From Blastococcus sp. TF02A-26 (GTDB lineage: Bacteria > Actinomycetota > Actinomycetes > Mycobacteriales > Geodermatophilaceae): 64,000 nucleotides of DNA. Numbering within the stretch: position 1 is the stretch's first letter; every line of letters begins with the position of its first letter. The position numbers and the translations under genes are program-made. The notes beneath the pieces are model-generated. The model ran no database searches, was not told the DNA's origin, and worked only from the letters and a program-made list of their open reading frames with translations. Positions 1-7,468 of the stretch are shown in pieces. The DNA lies in assembly GCF_003319125.1 (NCBI RefSeq), contig NZ_QOHG01000015.1, positions 1-64,000 of the forward strand, written 5' to 3'.

Positions 1-1
1 G

Positions 2-109
2 CCCACCGGAGACACCACCGGCAGCCCCGAGGAAGCCCTCGACTGCGCCTGCGGCCTCTACCTCAGCGACCCCACCATCTGGCGGCAGCCGCATACACCG
101 CCGAACTAA
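2..109 (+). CDS. C-terminal fragment of an unidentified protein
   Basis: The frame beginning at base 2 stays open from the window edge to a TAA at 107-109 and gives a 35-residue tail. It contains a Cys-Ala-Cys-Gly-Leu-Tyr stretch and ends in a Pro-rich segment. The start lies outside the window. I do not recognise the family, and the fragment is too short to assign. An alternative frame is also open here, so coding status is only probable. Confidence 0.35.
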   Translation, partial: PTGDTTGSPEEALDCACGLYLSDPTIWRQPHTPPN

Positions 110-142
110 CAGGCAGGACCACTAGCCGGTCGCCGCGGGCGG

Positions 143-550
143 TCAGCCCAGCGCGGCCAGCAGGTCGCGGCAGGCCTGCTCGCACCGGCGGCAGGCCTCG
201 GCGCAGACGCGGCAGTGCTCGTGCATCTCCGCGTGCTGCGCGCACTCGTCACCGCACGAGCGGCAGGCGGTGGCGCAGGCCTCGAGGACGGCGCGGGCCA
301 CGGTGGAGTCGTGGCCCGCCCGGCGGGTGAGCACCCGGGCGGTGGCCGCGCAGACGTCGGAGCAGTCCAGATCGGTGCGTATGCAGTGCCGCAGGTCGGC
401 CACCATCTCCTCGGCCAGGCAGGCGTCGGCGCACGCGGTGCACGCCTCGGCGCACTGGAGGCAGGCGTCGATGCAGGCGGCGAGCAGATCGGCGTCGGGG
501 CCGCTCTGGGCGTGCGGGTGGGTGGCGAGCATCTGCGCGGTGACGGTCAT
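143..550 (-). CDS. Csp3-like cysteine-rich four-helix copper-storage protein
   Basis: The 135-residue product has 18 cysteines, mostly in CxxxC and CxxC spacing (26, 30, 33, 37, 40, 44, 56, 63, 67, 92, 96, 99, 103, 113, 116, 120, 123, 127). This is the DUF326/Csp pattern, in which four helices form a tube lined with thiolates that bind many Cu(I) ions. There is no Tat or Sec signal, so the cytosolic Csp3 type fits better than the exported Csp1 type. The ATG is at 548-550. It is followed at close spacing, on the same strand but upstream, by the UBP zinc-finger gene, so the two may be co-transcribed. The family call is strong. Copper as the physiological ligand is inferred from characterised Csp proteins. 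Confidence 0.85.
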   Translation of the reverse strand: MTVTAQMLATHPHAQSGPDADLLAACIDACLQCAEACTACADACLAEEMVADLRHCIRTDLDCSDVCAATARVLTRRAGHDSTVARAVLEACATACRSCGDECAQHAEMHEHCRVCAEACRRCEQACRDLLAALG

Positions 551-578
551 GGGCGGTGCGTACCCGCCGGGCGGCCGT

Positions 579-923
579 TCAGTGCAGGTGGCGCTGCCAG
601 TCGGCGGGCACCCGCCCGCGCGGGCCGGGCGCGGGCTGGTCGAGCGGGTGGTGCTGGGGTCCGGCGAGCTCGGCGCCGCGCACGGGGCGGTCGGCCGGGA
701 AGTCCCAGAACCAGTCCTCGCCGGGCTCGAAGCTGCGGATGACCGGGTGCCCGGTCTCCGCGGCGTGCCCGCGGGCGTGCTGGGACGGCGAGGAGTCGCA
801 GCAGCCGACGTGCCCGCACTGCGCGCACCGGCGCAGGTGGAACCACCACCCGCCGGAGGCCTCGCACTCCACGCAGCCGGAGCCGCTGGGCGGGACGGAC
901 GGGTCGATGCCTGGCGTGCTCAC
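579..923 (-). CDS. UBP-type zinc-finger protein
   Basis: This 114-residue protein begins at a GTG (921-923). Cysteines near residues 17, 20, 33, 36, 41 and 42, plus histidines in the QHARGH and ETGHPV segments, match the zinc-binding pattern of the ubiquitin-hydrolase (UBP/ZnF-UBP) finger. The Trp-Phe-Trp-Asp segment afterwards is also typical. In eukaryotes this fold binds the C-terminus of free ubiquitin. The bacterial partner is unknown, and small stand-alone copies occur in actinobacteria. Here it is divergent from the REC-flavoprotein/histidine-kinase operon at 1050, which suggests a shared role. A longer reading with an upstream extension is possible, but the conserved part starts close to this GTG. 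Confidence 0.8.
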   Translation of the reverse strand: MSTPGIDPSVPPSGSGCVECEASGGWWFHLRRCAQCGHVGCCDSSPSQHARGHAAETGHPVIRSFEPGEDWFWDFPADRPVRGAELAGPQHHPLDQPAPGPRGRVPADWQRHLH

Positions 924-1049
924 GGGGCCACCGTAGGCACGGCGGCGACCCGGCGACAGGGTGTCCTCCGAGGTGGGCGGGGAGCTAGCGTGGGCCGCCC
1001 GCCGACGTCGCCGGGCGCCTTCGCACCTGCACCTCGGAGGAGGCCGCCC

Positions 1050-2708
1050 ATGAGCCGCCCGGTCCTGCTCACCGTCGACGACGACCCCCAGGTCTCCCGC
1101 GCCGTCGCCCGCGACCTGCGCCGCCGCTTCGGCGAGGACTGCCGGATCGTGCGGGCCTCCTCCGGCGCCGAGGCGCTCGAGGCGCTGCGCGAGCTCAAGC
1201 TCCGCGGCGAGCCGGTCGCCGTCCTGCTCGCCGACTACCGCATGCCGCAGATGGACGGCATCGAGTTCCTCGAGCAGGCGATGGACCTGTTCCCGCGGGC
1301 GCGGCGGGCGCTGCTCACCGCCTACGCCGACACCGACGCCGCCATCGCGGCCATCAACCTGGTCGACGTCGACGCCTACCTGCTCAAGCCGTGGGACCCG
1401 CCGGAGGAGAAGCTCTACCCCGTCGTCGACACGATGCTCGACGCGTGGAGGGCCAGCCCCGCGGCGGCGGTCGAGGACGTGAAGCTGGTCGGCCACCGGT
1501 GGTCCCCGGCGTCGTTCCGCGCCCGCGACCTGCTGGCCCGCAACGCCGTCCCCTACCGCTGGTACAGCGTCGAGGAACCCGAGGGCCAGCGGCTGCTGGA
1601 GGCGGCGGGGGCCACCGCGGACGACGTCCCGGTCGTGGTCACCCCGGACGGGCAGGTGATGCGGTCGCCGGCCGACGCCGAGCTCGCCGCCGTCGTCGGG
1701 CTCACCGTGGACGCCCGCGAGGAGTTCTACGACCTCGTGGTCGTCGGCGGCGGCCCGGCCGGGCTGGGCGCCGCGGTCTACGGGGCGTCGGAGGGCCTGC
1801 GCACGGTGCTGGTCGAGCGGGAGGCGACCGGCGGGCAGGCCGGTCAGAGCAGCCGGATCGAGAACTACCTCGGCTTCCCGGACGGCGTCTCCGGCGGCCA
1901 GCTCGCCGACCGGGCACGCCGCCAGGCCGGCAAGTTCGGCGCGGAGCTGCTGCTCACCCGCGACGTCGTGGCCCTGGAGGCACACGGGCCCAAGCGGGTG
2001 GTGCGCTTCGCCGACGGCGGTGCCATCGCCGCGCACGCCGTCGTCCTGGCGACCGGCGTCTCCTACCGCAGCCTCGGGGTGGACGGCGCCGACGACCTGA
2101 CCGGCCGCGGGGTGTTCTACGGCTCGGCGCTGACCGAGGCGGCCGCGTGCAAGGGGCGCGACGTCTACGTCGTCGGCGGAGCCAACTCCGCCGGGCAGGC
2201 CGCGATGTTCTTTGCCCGGCACGCGCGGTCGGTGACGATGCTGGTGCGCGGCCCGTCGCTGGAGGCGTCGATGTCGCACTACCTGATCGCGCAGATCGCG
2301 GACACCCCCGAGATCTCCGTGCGCACCTGCACGACCGTCGTCGCGACCCACGGCTCGGACCACCTCGAGTCGCTCACCCTCCAGGACGTGCAGACCGGCG
2401 AGCGGGAGACCGTCCCGGCCAGCCACCTGTTCGTCTTCATCGGCGGTGCCCCGCGCACGGCCTGGCTGGACGGCGTGGTGGCCCGCGACGAGCGCGGGTT
2501 CATCCCGACCGGCCCCGAGCTGCTCGCCGAGGGTGCTCGGCCGCGGGGATGGGCGCTGGACCGCGATCCCTGGCTGCTGGAGTCCAGCGTGCCCGGCGTC
2601 TTCGTGGCCGGCGACGTGCGGGCCGACTCGGTGAAGCGGGTCGCCTCCGCCGTCGGCGAGGGCGCGCTGGCCGTGACGCTGGTGCACCGGTACCTGGGGG
2701 AGCGGTGA
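1050..2708 (+). CDS. Response-regulator receiver fused to thioredoxin-reductase-like FAD oxidoreductase
   Basis: The 552-residue fusion starts at an ATG behind a GGAGGAGG ribosome site (1035-1042). Residues 4-120 are a REC domain with acidic residues 10-12, phospho-acceptor Asp62 (in ADYRMP), Thr90 and Lys113 (LLKPWD). Residues about 143-218 resemble a glutaredoxin fold, but the CPYC position reads Ser152-Pro-Ala-Ser155. Residues 227-552 are a thioredoxin-reductase-like flavoprotein with the FAD motif GGGPAGLG at 233-240 and a second nucleotide motif (VVGGANSAG). The usual TrxR CxxC is absent, with one Cys in the ALTEAAACKG segment instead. It is probably an NAD(P)H-linked FAD enzyme whose redox output is controlled by phosphorylation; its electron acceptor is unknown. 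The last base pairs overlap the GTG of the kinase gene. Confidence 0.85.
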   Translation: MSRPVLLTVDDDPQVSRAVARDLRRRFGEDCRIVRASSGAEALEALRELKLRGEPVAVLLADYRMPQMDGIEFLEQAMDLFPRARRALLTAYADTDAAIAAINLVDVDAYLLKPWDPPEEKLYPVVDTMLDAWRASPAAAVEDVKLVGHRWSPASFRARDLLARNAVPYRWYSVEEPEGQRLLEAAGATADDVPVVVTPDGQVMRSPADAELAAVVGLTVDAREEFYDLVVVGGGPAGLGAAVYGASEGLRTVLVEREATGGQAGQSSRIENYLGFPDGVSGGQLADRARRQAGKFGAELLLTRDVVALEAHGPKRVVRFADGGAIAAHAVVLATGVSYRSLGVDGADDLTGRGVFYGSALTEAAACKGRDVYVVGGANSAGQAAMFFARHARSVTMLVRGPSLEASMSHYLIAQIADTPEISVRTCTTVVATHGSDHLESLTLQDVQTGERETVPASHLFVFIGGAPRTAWLDGVVARDERGFIPTGPELLAEGARPRGWALDRDPWLLESSVPGVFVAGDVRADSVKRVASAVGEGALAVTLVHRYLGER

Positions 2709-4135
2709 GCACGCCGACCCGGCTGGGTCCGGACGTGCTGCGCGAGCTGTTCCTGTTCGAGGACCTCGACGCCGACCAGCTGGCCTGGGTGTCGGCCAAC
2801 GGCGACGTCGTCGACTGCGCCGCCGGCACCGAGGTGTCGGTCGAGGGGCAGCCCGCGGAGTGCTTCTTCGTGCTGCTCGAGGGCACCATGACGATGTCCC
2901 GGCGGGTCGGCGGGAGCGACGTCGAGACCGTGCGGACCGACTCCCGCGGCGTCTACTCCGGCGCGGTGCAGTTCTACATGCAGGACCGGATCAGGCAGGT
3001 GTACCCGGCGACGGTCCGCGCGGTGACCGACTGCCGGTTCCTCGCGCTGCCGGCCGGGCCGTTCGCCGAGGTCTTCCAGCGGTGGTACCCGATGGCGGTG
3101 CACCTGCTGGAGGGGTTGTTCGTCGGCACCAAGAACACGAACGAGGTCCTCGGCCAGCGGGAGCGGCTGCTGGCCCTGGGCAAGCTGACCGCCGGGCTGA
3201 CCCACGAGCTGAACAACCCCGCGGCCGCGGCCGCCCGGGCCACGGCGGCGCTGCGGGAGCGGATCGCGGGCATGCGCACCAAGCTCGCGAAGCTGTCGGA
3301 CGGGCACGTCCCCGCGGGGATGCTCACCGCGCTGACCGCACTGCAGGAGGACTTCGTCGCCCGGATCGGGCCGGCTCCCGAGCTCGGCGCGCTGGAGCGC
3401 GCCGACCGCGAGGACGAGCTGGGCGAGTGGCTGGAGGACCACGACGTCGATCGCGCGTGGGACCTCGCGGGGGTGTTCGTCGCCGCCGGGCTGGGCCCCG
3501 ACGACCTCGAGCGGGTCGCCGCGGCCGTGACGCCGTCCTCCCTGCCGGCGGCGCTGCAGTGGCTCTCCTACACCGTCGAGACCGAGACGCTGGTGGCCGA
3601 GATCGGCGAGAGCACCGCGCGGATCTCGGCGCTGGTCGACGCGGCGAAGCAGTACTCGCAGATAGACCGCACGCCGCACCAGGCCGCCGAGCTGCACGTG
3701 GGACTCGACGCCACGCTGACCATGATGAGCGGCAAGATCGGCCCGGGCGTCACCGTGGTCAAGGAGTACGACCGGTCGCTGCCGGCGGTGCCGGCCTACG
3801 CCGGCGAGCTCAACCAGGTGTGGCCCAACCTCATCCACAACGCGCTCGACGCGATGGGCGGCACGGGGACGCTCACCCTGCGGACGGCGCTGGACGGCGA
3901 TCGTGCGCTCGTGGAGATCGGGGACACCGGGCCCGGGATCCCCGAGGAGCTGCGCCGGCGCGTGTTCGAGCCGTTCTTCACCACCAAGCCGGTCGGGCAG
4001 GGCACCGGGCTGGGGCTGGACGTCTCGTGGCGGATCGTCGTCACCCGGCACGGCGGGGACCTGCGGGTGCAGTCGCGGCCCGGCGACACCCGGTTCCAGG
4101 TGCGGCTCCCGCTGGAGGAGCCGGCCGCCCGGTGA
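2705..4135 (+). CDS. Cyclic-nucleotide-binding-domain sensor histidine kinase
   Basis: The 476-residue protein starts at a GTG that overlaps the previous stop (GTGA at 2705-2708). Residues 10-130 resemble a CRP/cNMP-binding jelly roll. A dimerisation helix follows with phospho-acceptor His167 in THELNNP. The C-terminal HATPase domain shows the N box (NLIHNALDAMGG), G1 box (GDTGPGIP), F box (FEPFFTTKP) and G2 box (GQGTGLGLDV). There is no membrane segment, so it senses a cytosolic signal. The obvious partner is the receiver domain encoded immediately upstream, giving a two-component pair whose output is a flavoenzyme rather than a DNA-binding protein. The nature of the ligand, cyclic nucleotide or otherwise, cannot be read from the sequence. 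Confidence 0.88.
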   Translation: MSTPTRLGPDVLRELFLFEDLDADQLAWVSANGDVVDCAAGTEVSVEGQPAECFFVLLEGTMTMSRRVGGSDVETVRTDSRGVYSGAVQFYMQDRIRQVYPATVRAVTDCRFLALPAGPFAEVFQRWYPMAVHLLEGLFVGTKNTNEVLGQRERLLALGKLTAGLTHELNNPAAAAARATAALRERIAGMRTKLAKLSDGHVPAGMLTALTALQEDFVARIGPAPELGALERADREDELGEWLEDHDVDRAWDLAGVFVAAGLGPDDLERVAAAVTPSSLPAALQWLSYTVETETLVAEIGESTARISALVDAAKQYSQIDRTPHQAAELHVGLDATLTMMSGKIGPGVTVVKEYDRSLPAVPAYAGELNQVWPNLIHNALDAMGGTGTLTLRTALDGDRALVEIGDTGPGIPEELRRRVFEPFFTTKPVGQGTGLGLDVSWRIVVTRHGGDLRVQSRPGDTRFQVRLPLEEPAAR

Positions 4136-4581
4136 ACCTGGCCCCGCTGGACGTCGCGGGGGACGCCGCCCTCGCTGCCGCCCTGCTGCGGCTCCAGCAC
4201 GAGGCGTACGCGGTCGAGGCCGCGCTGATCGGCGACGACCGGATCCCGCCGCTGCACGAGACCCTGTCCGACCTGCGGGCCGCGCCGCTGTCGTGGACCG
4301 GGGCCTTCACCGGCGACCGGCTGGTGGGGGCGGTGGCGTGGAGCTCCGAGGACGGCGGCGTCGACGTCCACCGGCTGGTGGTGGCGCCGTCCGCGGCTCG
4401 GCAGGGGACCGGGACGGCGCTGGTGCGGTCGGTGCTGGCCGCCGGCCGGCCCACCGTGGTCTCGACGGGGCGGGACAACATCCCGGCCACGGCCCTCTAC
4501 CTGCGGCTGGGCTTCGTGCCGACCGGCGACCGCGAGGTGCTGCCCGGCCTCTGGGTGAGCGGGTTCCGGTTCGACCCCTGA
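4132..4581 (+). CDS. GNAT-family N-acetyltransferase
   Basis: This 149-residue product starts at a GTG overlapping the kinase stop (GTGA, 4132-4135), so it is the third gene of the operon. Acetyl-CoA-binding motif A is visible as HRLVVAPSAARQGTGTALV, and the late ALYLRLGFVPTGDRE segment is typical of motif B. Substrate cannot be deduced. Its translational coupling to the sensor kinase suggests acetylation of a partner protein or small molecule in the same response, but this is inference. Confidence 0.85.
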   Translation: MNLAPLDVAGDAALAAALLRLQHEAYAVEAALIGDDRIPPLHETLSDLRAAPLSWTGAFTGDRLVGAVAWSSEDGGVDVHRLVVAPSAARQGTGTALVRSVLAAGRPTVVSTGRDNIPATALYLRLGFVPTGDREVLPGLWVSGFRFDP

Positions 4582-4596
4582 GGGGGAGGTGGCTGG

Positions 4597-5244
4597 GTGC
4601 CCGGGTCCGGTTGTGCTGGACTGGACGGCGTGACCAGTGCCGACCCGGCTCGGGGGATCGACTCCGACGTCCGGGACGAGACGCGGGACCGCATCCTGCA
4701 GGCGGGCATGCGCTGCACGGCCCAGTTCGGCCGGGCCAAGACGACGATGCAGGACGTCGCCCTCGCCGCCGGGGTCTCCCGGGCGACGCTCTACCGCTAC
4801 TTCGCCGACCGCGGGGCGCTGTTCTCCGGCATCCGCGAGTACGAGCACGAGCGGGACCTCGCCGAGTTCGAGCAGCGGGCGGCGGGGGCGCGGACACTGG
4901 CCGATGCCGTCGCGGCGCTCGGCGAGGTGCTGGCCGCCACCTCGGCCCGGTACCGCGTGGGCGCCCACGTGGCCGCCGGTGACGAGAGCCTGGCGAGCTA
5001 CATGGCGCTGCGCTCGGGCAGGGAGCGGGAACGGGCCGCGGCGCTGATCCGCCCCCACGTTGCCCGCGCCGCGGAGTCCGGCGAGCTGCGCCACGGCGTC
5101 TCGGCCGGGGAGGCAGAGGAGTGGATCGCCCTCGCCGTCGTCCAGGCGACGTCGCTGGCACCGCTGCAGTCGGTCGACTCCGAGGACCCGGCGGCCGTCG
5201 GCCGGTGGCTGGCGCGGATGACCTGCGCGGGGATCTGCGCCTGA
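4597..5244 (+). CDS. TetR-family transcriptional regulator
   Basis: This 215-residue protein has an N-terminal TetR helix-turn-helix (TMQDVALAAGVSRATLYRYF, about residues 49-68) and an all-helical ligand domain. The GTG at 4597 is chosen because a strong AGGGGGAGG ribosome site (4581-4589) lies eight bases before it. A GTG at 4630 is an alternative that would drop an unconserved 11-residue tail. It lies 15 bases after the acetyltransferase gene and may belong to the same transcript. The ligand and targets are unknown. Confidence 0.88.
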   Translation: MPGSGCAGLDGVTSADPARGIDSDVRDETRDRILQAGMRCTAQFGRAKTTMQDVALAAGVSRATLYRYFADRGALFSGIREYEHERDLAEFEQRAAGARTLADAVAALGEVLAATSARYRVGAHVAAGDESLASYMALRSGRERERAAALIRPHVARAAESGELRHGVSAGEAEEWIALAVVQATSLAPLQSVDSEDPAAVGRWLARMTCAGICA

Positions 5245-5283
5245 CCTCTCGCTCGCCGTCGTCCCCCGCGCCACGATGGGCCG

Positions 5284-5637
5284 ATGCGCAGCATCCGGAT
5301 CACGCCGAACCTGCAGGTGGCCGACGTCGCGGCGGCCAAGGCCTTCTACACCGGCTTCCTCGGGCTGAGCACGGAGGAGTTCGACCTGGGGTGGGTGGCG
5401 CGGTGCACGTCACCGGACACCGGAGCGCACGTGCAGCTGGTGTCGGCGGACGCGACCGCGCCGGTCGTGCCGGTCGTGTCGGTGCACGCCGAGGACGTCG
5501 ACGCCGCCTACGCCGAGGCGCAGCAGCTCGGCTACGAGATCGTCCACCCGCTCACCACGGAGGAGTGGGGCGTGCGCCGTTTCCTCGTCCGGGCGCCGGA
5601 CGGGAACGTGCTGAACATCGTCGCCCACCGGGCGTGA
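5284..5637 (+). CDS. VOC-family (glyoxalase/bleomycin-resistance fold) protein
   Basis: The 117-residue product has the single beta-alpha-beta-beta-beta repeat pair of the vicinal-oxygen-chelate fold, from ITPNLQVADVAAAKAFYTGFLG to the closing RAPDGNVLNIVAHR. Most stand-alone proteins of this kind work as dimers in dioxygenation, isomerisation or antibiotic binding. No substrate can be assigned. The last 33 coding bases recur exactly 140 bases downstream in a decayed second copy. Confidence 0.85.
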   Translation: MRSIRITPNLQVADVAAAKAFYTGFLGLSTEEFDLGWVARCTSPDTGAHVQLVSADATAPVVPVVSVHAEDVDAAYAEAQQLGYEIVHPLTTEEWGVRRFLVRAPDGNVLNIVAHRA

Positions 5638-5640
5638 TAC

Positions 5641-5777
5641 CTCGGCCGTCGGGCGGCCGTACCGGTGGCGTCGGTGAAGGCAGGGGACGTCGACCCCGCC
5701 TCCGCCGAGCACAGCAGACTCGGACAGGTCGGTCGCCCGACGGGAACGTGCTGAACATCGTCGCCCACCGGTCCTGA
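5641..5777 (+). pseudogene. Decayed tandem copy of the VOC gene 3' end
   Basis: Bases 5739-5771 repeat 5599-5631 of the VOC gene without mismatch. The stretch around 5666-5709 also aligns with VOC 5478-5517 (the SVxAxDVDxAxAE coding part). The two blocks are 52 bases closer together than in the intact gene, so the copy has an internal deletion. It also lacks the 5' half and changes frame. It ends with its own TGA at 5775-5777. This is the remnant of a tandem duplication. Confidence 0.75.
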
Positions 5778-5782
5778 CGTGC

Positions 5783-5816
5783 TGGAACTGTCAGACCCCG
5801 AACGTATGTTCGGGTC
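5783..5816 (+). promoter_or_regulatory. LexA (SOS) box overlapping a probable leaderless promoter
   Basis: Bases 5799-5812 read CGAACGTATGTTCG, a full match to the Gram-positive/mycobacterial SOS box CGAACRNRYGTTCG. Inside it, TATGTT (5805-5810) fits the actinobacterial -10 element TANNNT. A weak -35 (TGGAAC, 5783-5788) lies 16 bases upstream. The -10 ends six bases before the ATG at 5817, so transcription should begin at or next to the start codon. LexA bound here would cover the core promoter. The match is seen directly; repression by LexA is inferred. Confidence 0.78.
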
Positions 5817-7385
5817 ATGGCGCAGGTGGTGGACCGGGAGTCGGCCGTGGAGGCCGCGCTGGTCCGTGCGCTGATCGGCTGCCGGGAGGAGGTCCCGCGG
5901 GTGGCGCCGGGGCTGCTGTCCCGGTCGGAAAAGGCGGTGGCGCTGGAGGCCGTCGTGGCCGAACGCGCCCGGCTGGCCGCCTACGAGGCGGAGCTGGTAC
6001 TGGCGATGGCCGACGAGTCGCCCGATGCCGATGACCCGCCCGCAGGCACCCGGGGTTCGCGGGGTTCGTGGGGTGCGCAGTCGCGGCCGGTGGGGGTGTC
6101 GGAGTTCTTCCCCGCGGAGCTGGCGGTGGTGCTGAACTGCGGGCGGGGGACGGCGTCGAACCTGACCGGGCGGGCGTTCGTCTGGCGGGCGAAGTTGCCG
6201 GGCACCTTCGCGTTGCTGGGGTCGGGGGCGTTGGACGAGCCGCGGGCGAAGGTGCTGGCCGAGGTGGTCGAGCACGCCGACCCGCAGGTGGCGCGGCGGG
6301 TGGAGGCGCAGCTGCTGGACCAGGCGACCGAGCTCTCGGTCGGGAAGCTGCGCACGCGAGCGCAGGCGCTGCTGGTCGCGGTCGATCCGGGCGGGGTGGA
6401 CGAGCGCCGGGCGCAGGCGCAGAAGACCGCGGATGTACGGATCTACCCCTCGACGAGGGAGGGGATGGCCACCGTGACGGTGGACCTGCCCGCCGACGAG
6501 GCCGCGGCGGTGCACGACGCGCTGACCCGGTACGCGGGGATGGTGAAGGCCGGTGGCGACCAGCGGCCGGTCGGGCAGTTGCGGACGCGGATGTTCGCCG
6601 ACCTGGTGCTGCGCCCGTGGGACACGACGCGTCCTGCGGTGACCGCGCACCTGCAGGTGTCCGCGTCCCTGGGCTCGCTGGCCGGGACGTCGGCCGAGGC
6701 AGGTGAGGTGAGCGGGCTGGCGGTCACCGCGGCGCACGTGCGGGAGCTGGTGCGCCGGTTGGACGGCTGCGGTGTGCGGGCGCCGCAGGGCGGGTCGGTG
6801 ACCGTCGCGGTCACCGATGACGACGGTGTCCTGCTGGGCACCGCCACCCCCGCTCAGCTGGAGGCGCTCGCCCGCCGCGGGTGCCCGGACCACACGGACT
6901 CCGACTGCGGGTGTGCGGTGCTGGGGCGGCCGGCGGCGGTGGACCGGTATCGGCCGTCGGCGGCGCAGCAGCGGTTTGTGCACACCCCCGACCGCACCTG
7001 CCGCTTTCCGAATTGCGGCCAGCGGGTCGGGTGGGCCGACGCCGACCACGTGATCCCGCACGCCTGCGGCGGGGACACCGACTGCGGCAACCTGTGCTGC
7101 CTGTGTCGCAGCCACCACCGGCTCAAGACCTTCGCTCCCGGCTGGCGGTTCGTCATGGATGCCGCCGGGGTGCTCACCGTGACCACCCCCTCCGGCGTCA
7201 CCCGCACCACCCGACCACCCGGCGTCCGGCCACCACCCGAGCCGCCGCCGGAACTGCCGGACGCCGAAGGCCAAACCCGCTCACCAGCACGGTCATCGGG
7301 GATCCGTGGCCTCATCCGGAGATCACGCGTCGGCCGCGACAGGCCCCCGCTCCCGGAACCGGAGGGCGAGCCGTGGCCCTTCTGA
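5817..7385 (+). CDS. DUF222 / HNH endonuclease-domain protein (13E12-like)
   Basis: This 522-residue protein has an N-terminal DUF222 region (roughly residues 30-330) and a C-terminal HNH domain. That domain contains a zinc-cluster cysteine pattern (CRFPNC) and the ADHVIPH, NLCCLC and SHHRLKT elements. A Pro-rich tail follows. The ATG at 5817 starts right after a consensus LexA box with an embedded -10, so the mRNA is probably leaderless. In Mycobacterium tuberculosis several 13E12-repeat (DUF222/HNH) genes belong to the LexA regulon, which supports DNA-damage induction. The natural DNA substrate of these proteins is unknown. A second paralogue lies at 62029-63516. Confidence 0.9.
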   Translation: MAQVVDRESAVEAALVRALIGCREEVPRVAPGLLSRSEKAVALEAVVAERARLAAYEAELVLAMADESPDADDPPAGTRGSRGSWGAQSRPVGVSEFFPAELAVVLNCGRGTASNLTGRAFVWRAKLPGTFALLGSGALDEPRAKVLAEVVEHADPQVARRVEAQLLDQATELSVGKLRTRAQALLVAVDPGGVDERRAQAQKTADVRIYPSTREGMATVTVDLPADEAAAVHDALTRYAGMVKAGGDQRPVGQLRTRMFADLVLRPWDTTRPAVTAHLQVSASLGSLAGTSAEAGEVSGLAVTAAHVRELVRRLDGCGVRAPQGGSVTVAVTDDDGVLLGTATPAQLEALARRGCPDHTDSDCGCAVLGRPAAVDRYRPSAAQQRFVHTPDRTCRFPNCGQRVGWADADHVIPHACGGDTDCGNLCCLCRSHHRLKTFAPGWRFVMDAAGVLTVTTPSGVTRTTRPPGVRPPPEPPPELPDAEGQTRSPARSSGIRGLIRRSRVGRDRPPLPEPEGEPWPF

Positions 7386-7410
7386 CGCTCGAACCGATGA
7401 GCAGACAGGC

Positions 7411-7444
7411 CGACATGGGGACGAAGCGACACGTCCCCATGTCG
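7411..7444. terminator. Perfect 13-bp hairpin between convergent genes
   Basis: Bases 7411-7423 (CGACATGGGGACG) are exactly complementary to 7432-7444, with an 8-base loop. It lies between the stop of the DUF222/HNH gene and the stop of the convergent glycosyltransferase gene. It probably terminates both transcripts. There is no U-tract, as is common in high-GC actinobacteria. Confidence 0.7.
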
Positions 7445-7468
7445 ACGTGTCGCCGCGGATCGGACCCC

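Noticed and set aside
270-1049. Long open frame continuing upstream of the REC-flavoprotein start
   Set aside because: The part before 1050 is antisense to the Csp-like and UBP-finger genes, has no domain, and the ATG at 1050 has a strong ribosome site directly before it.
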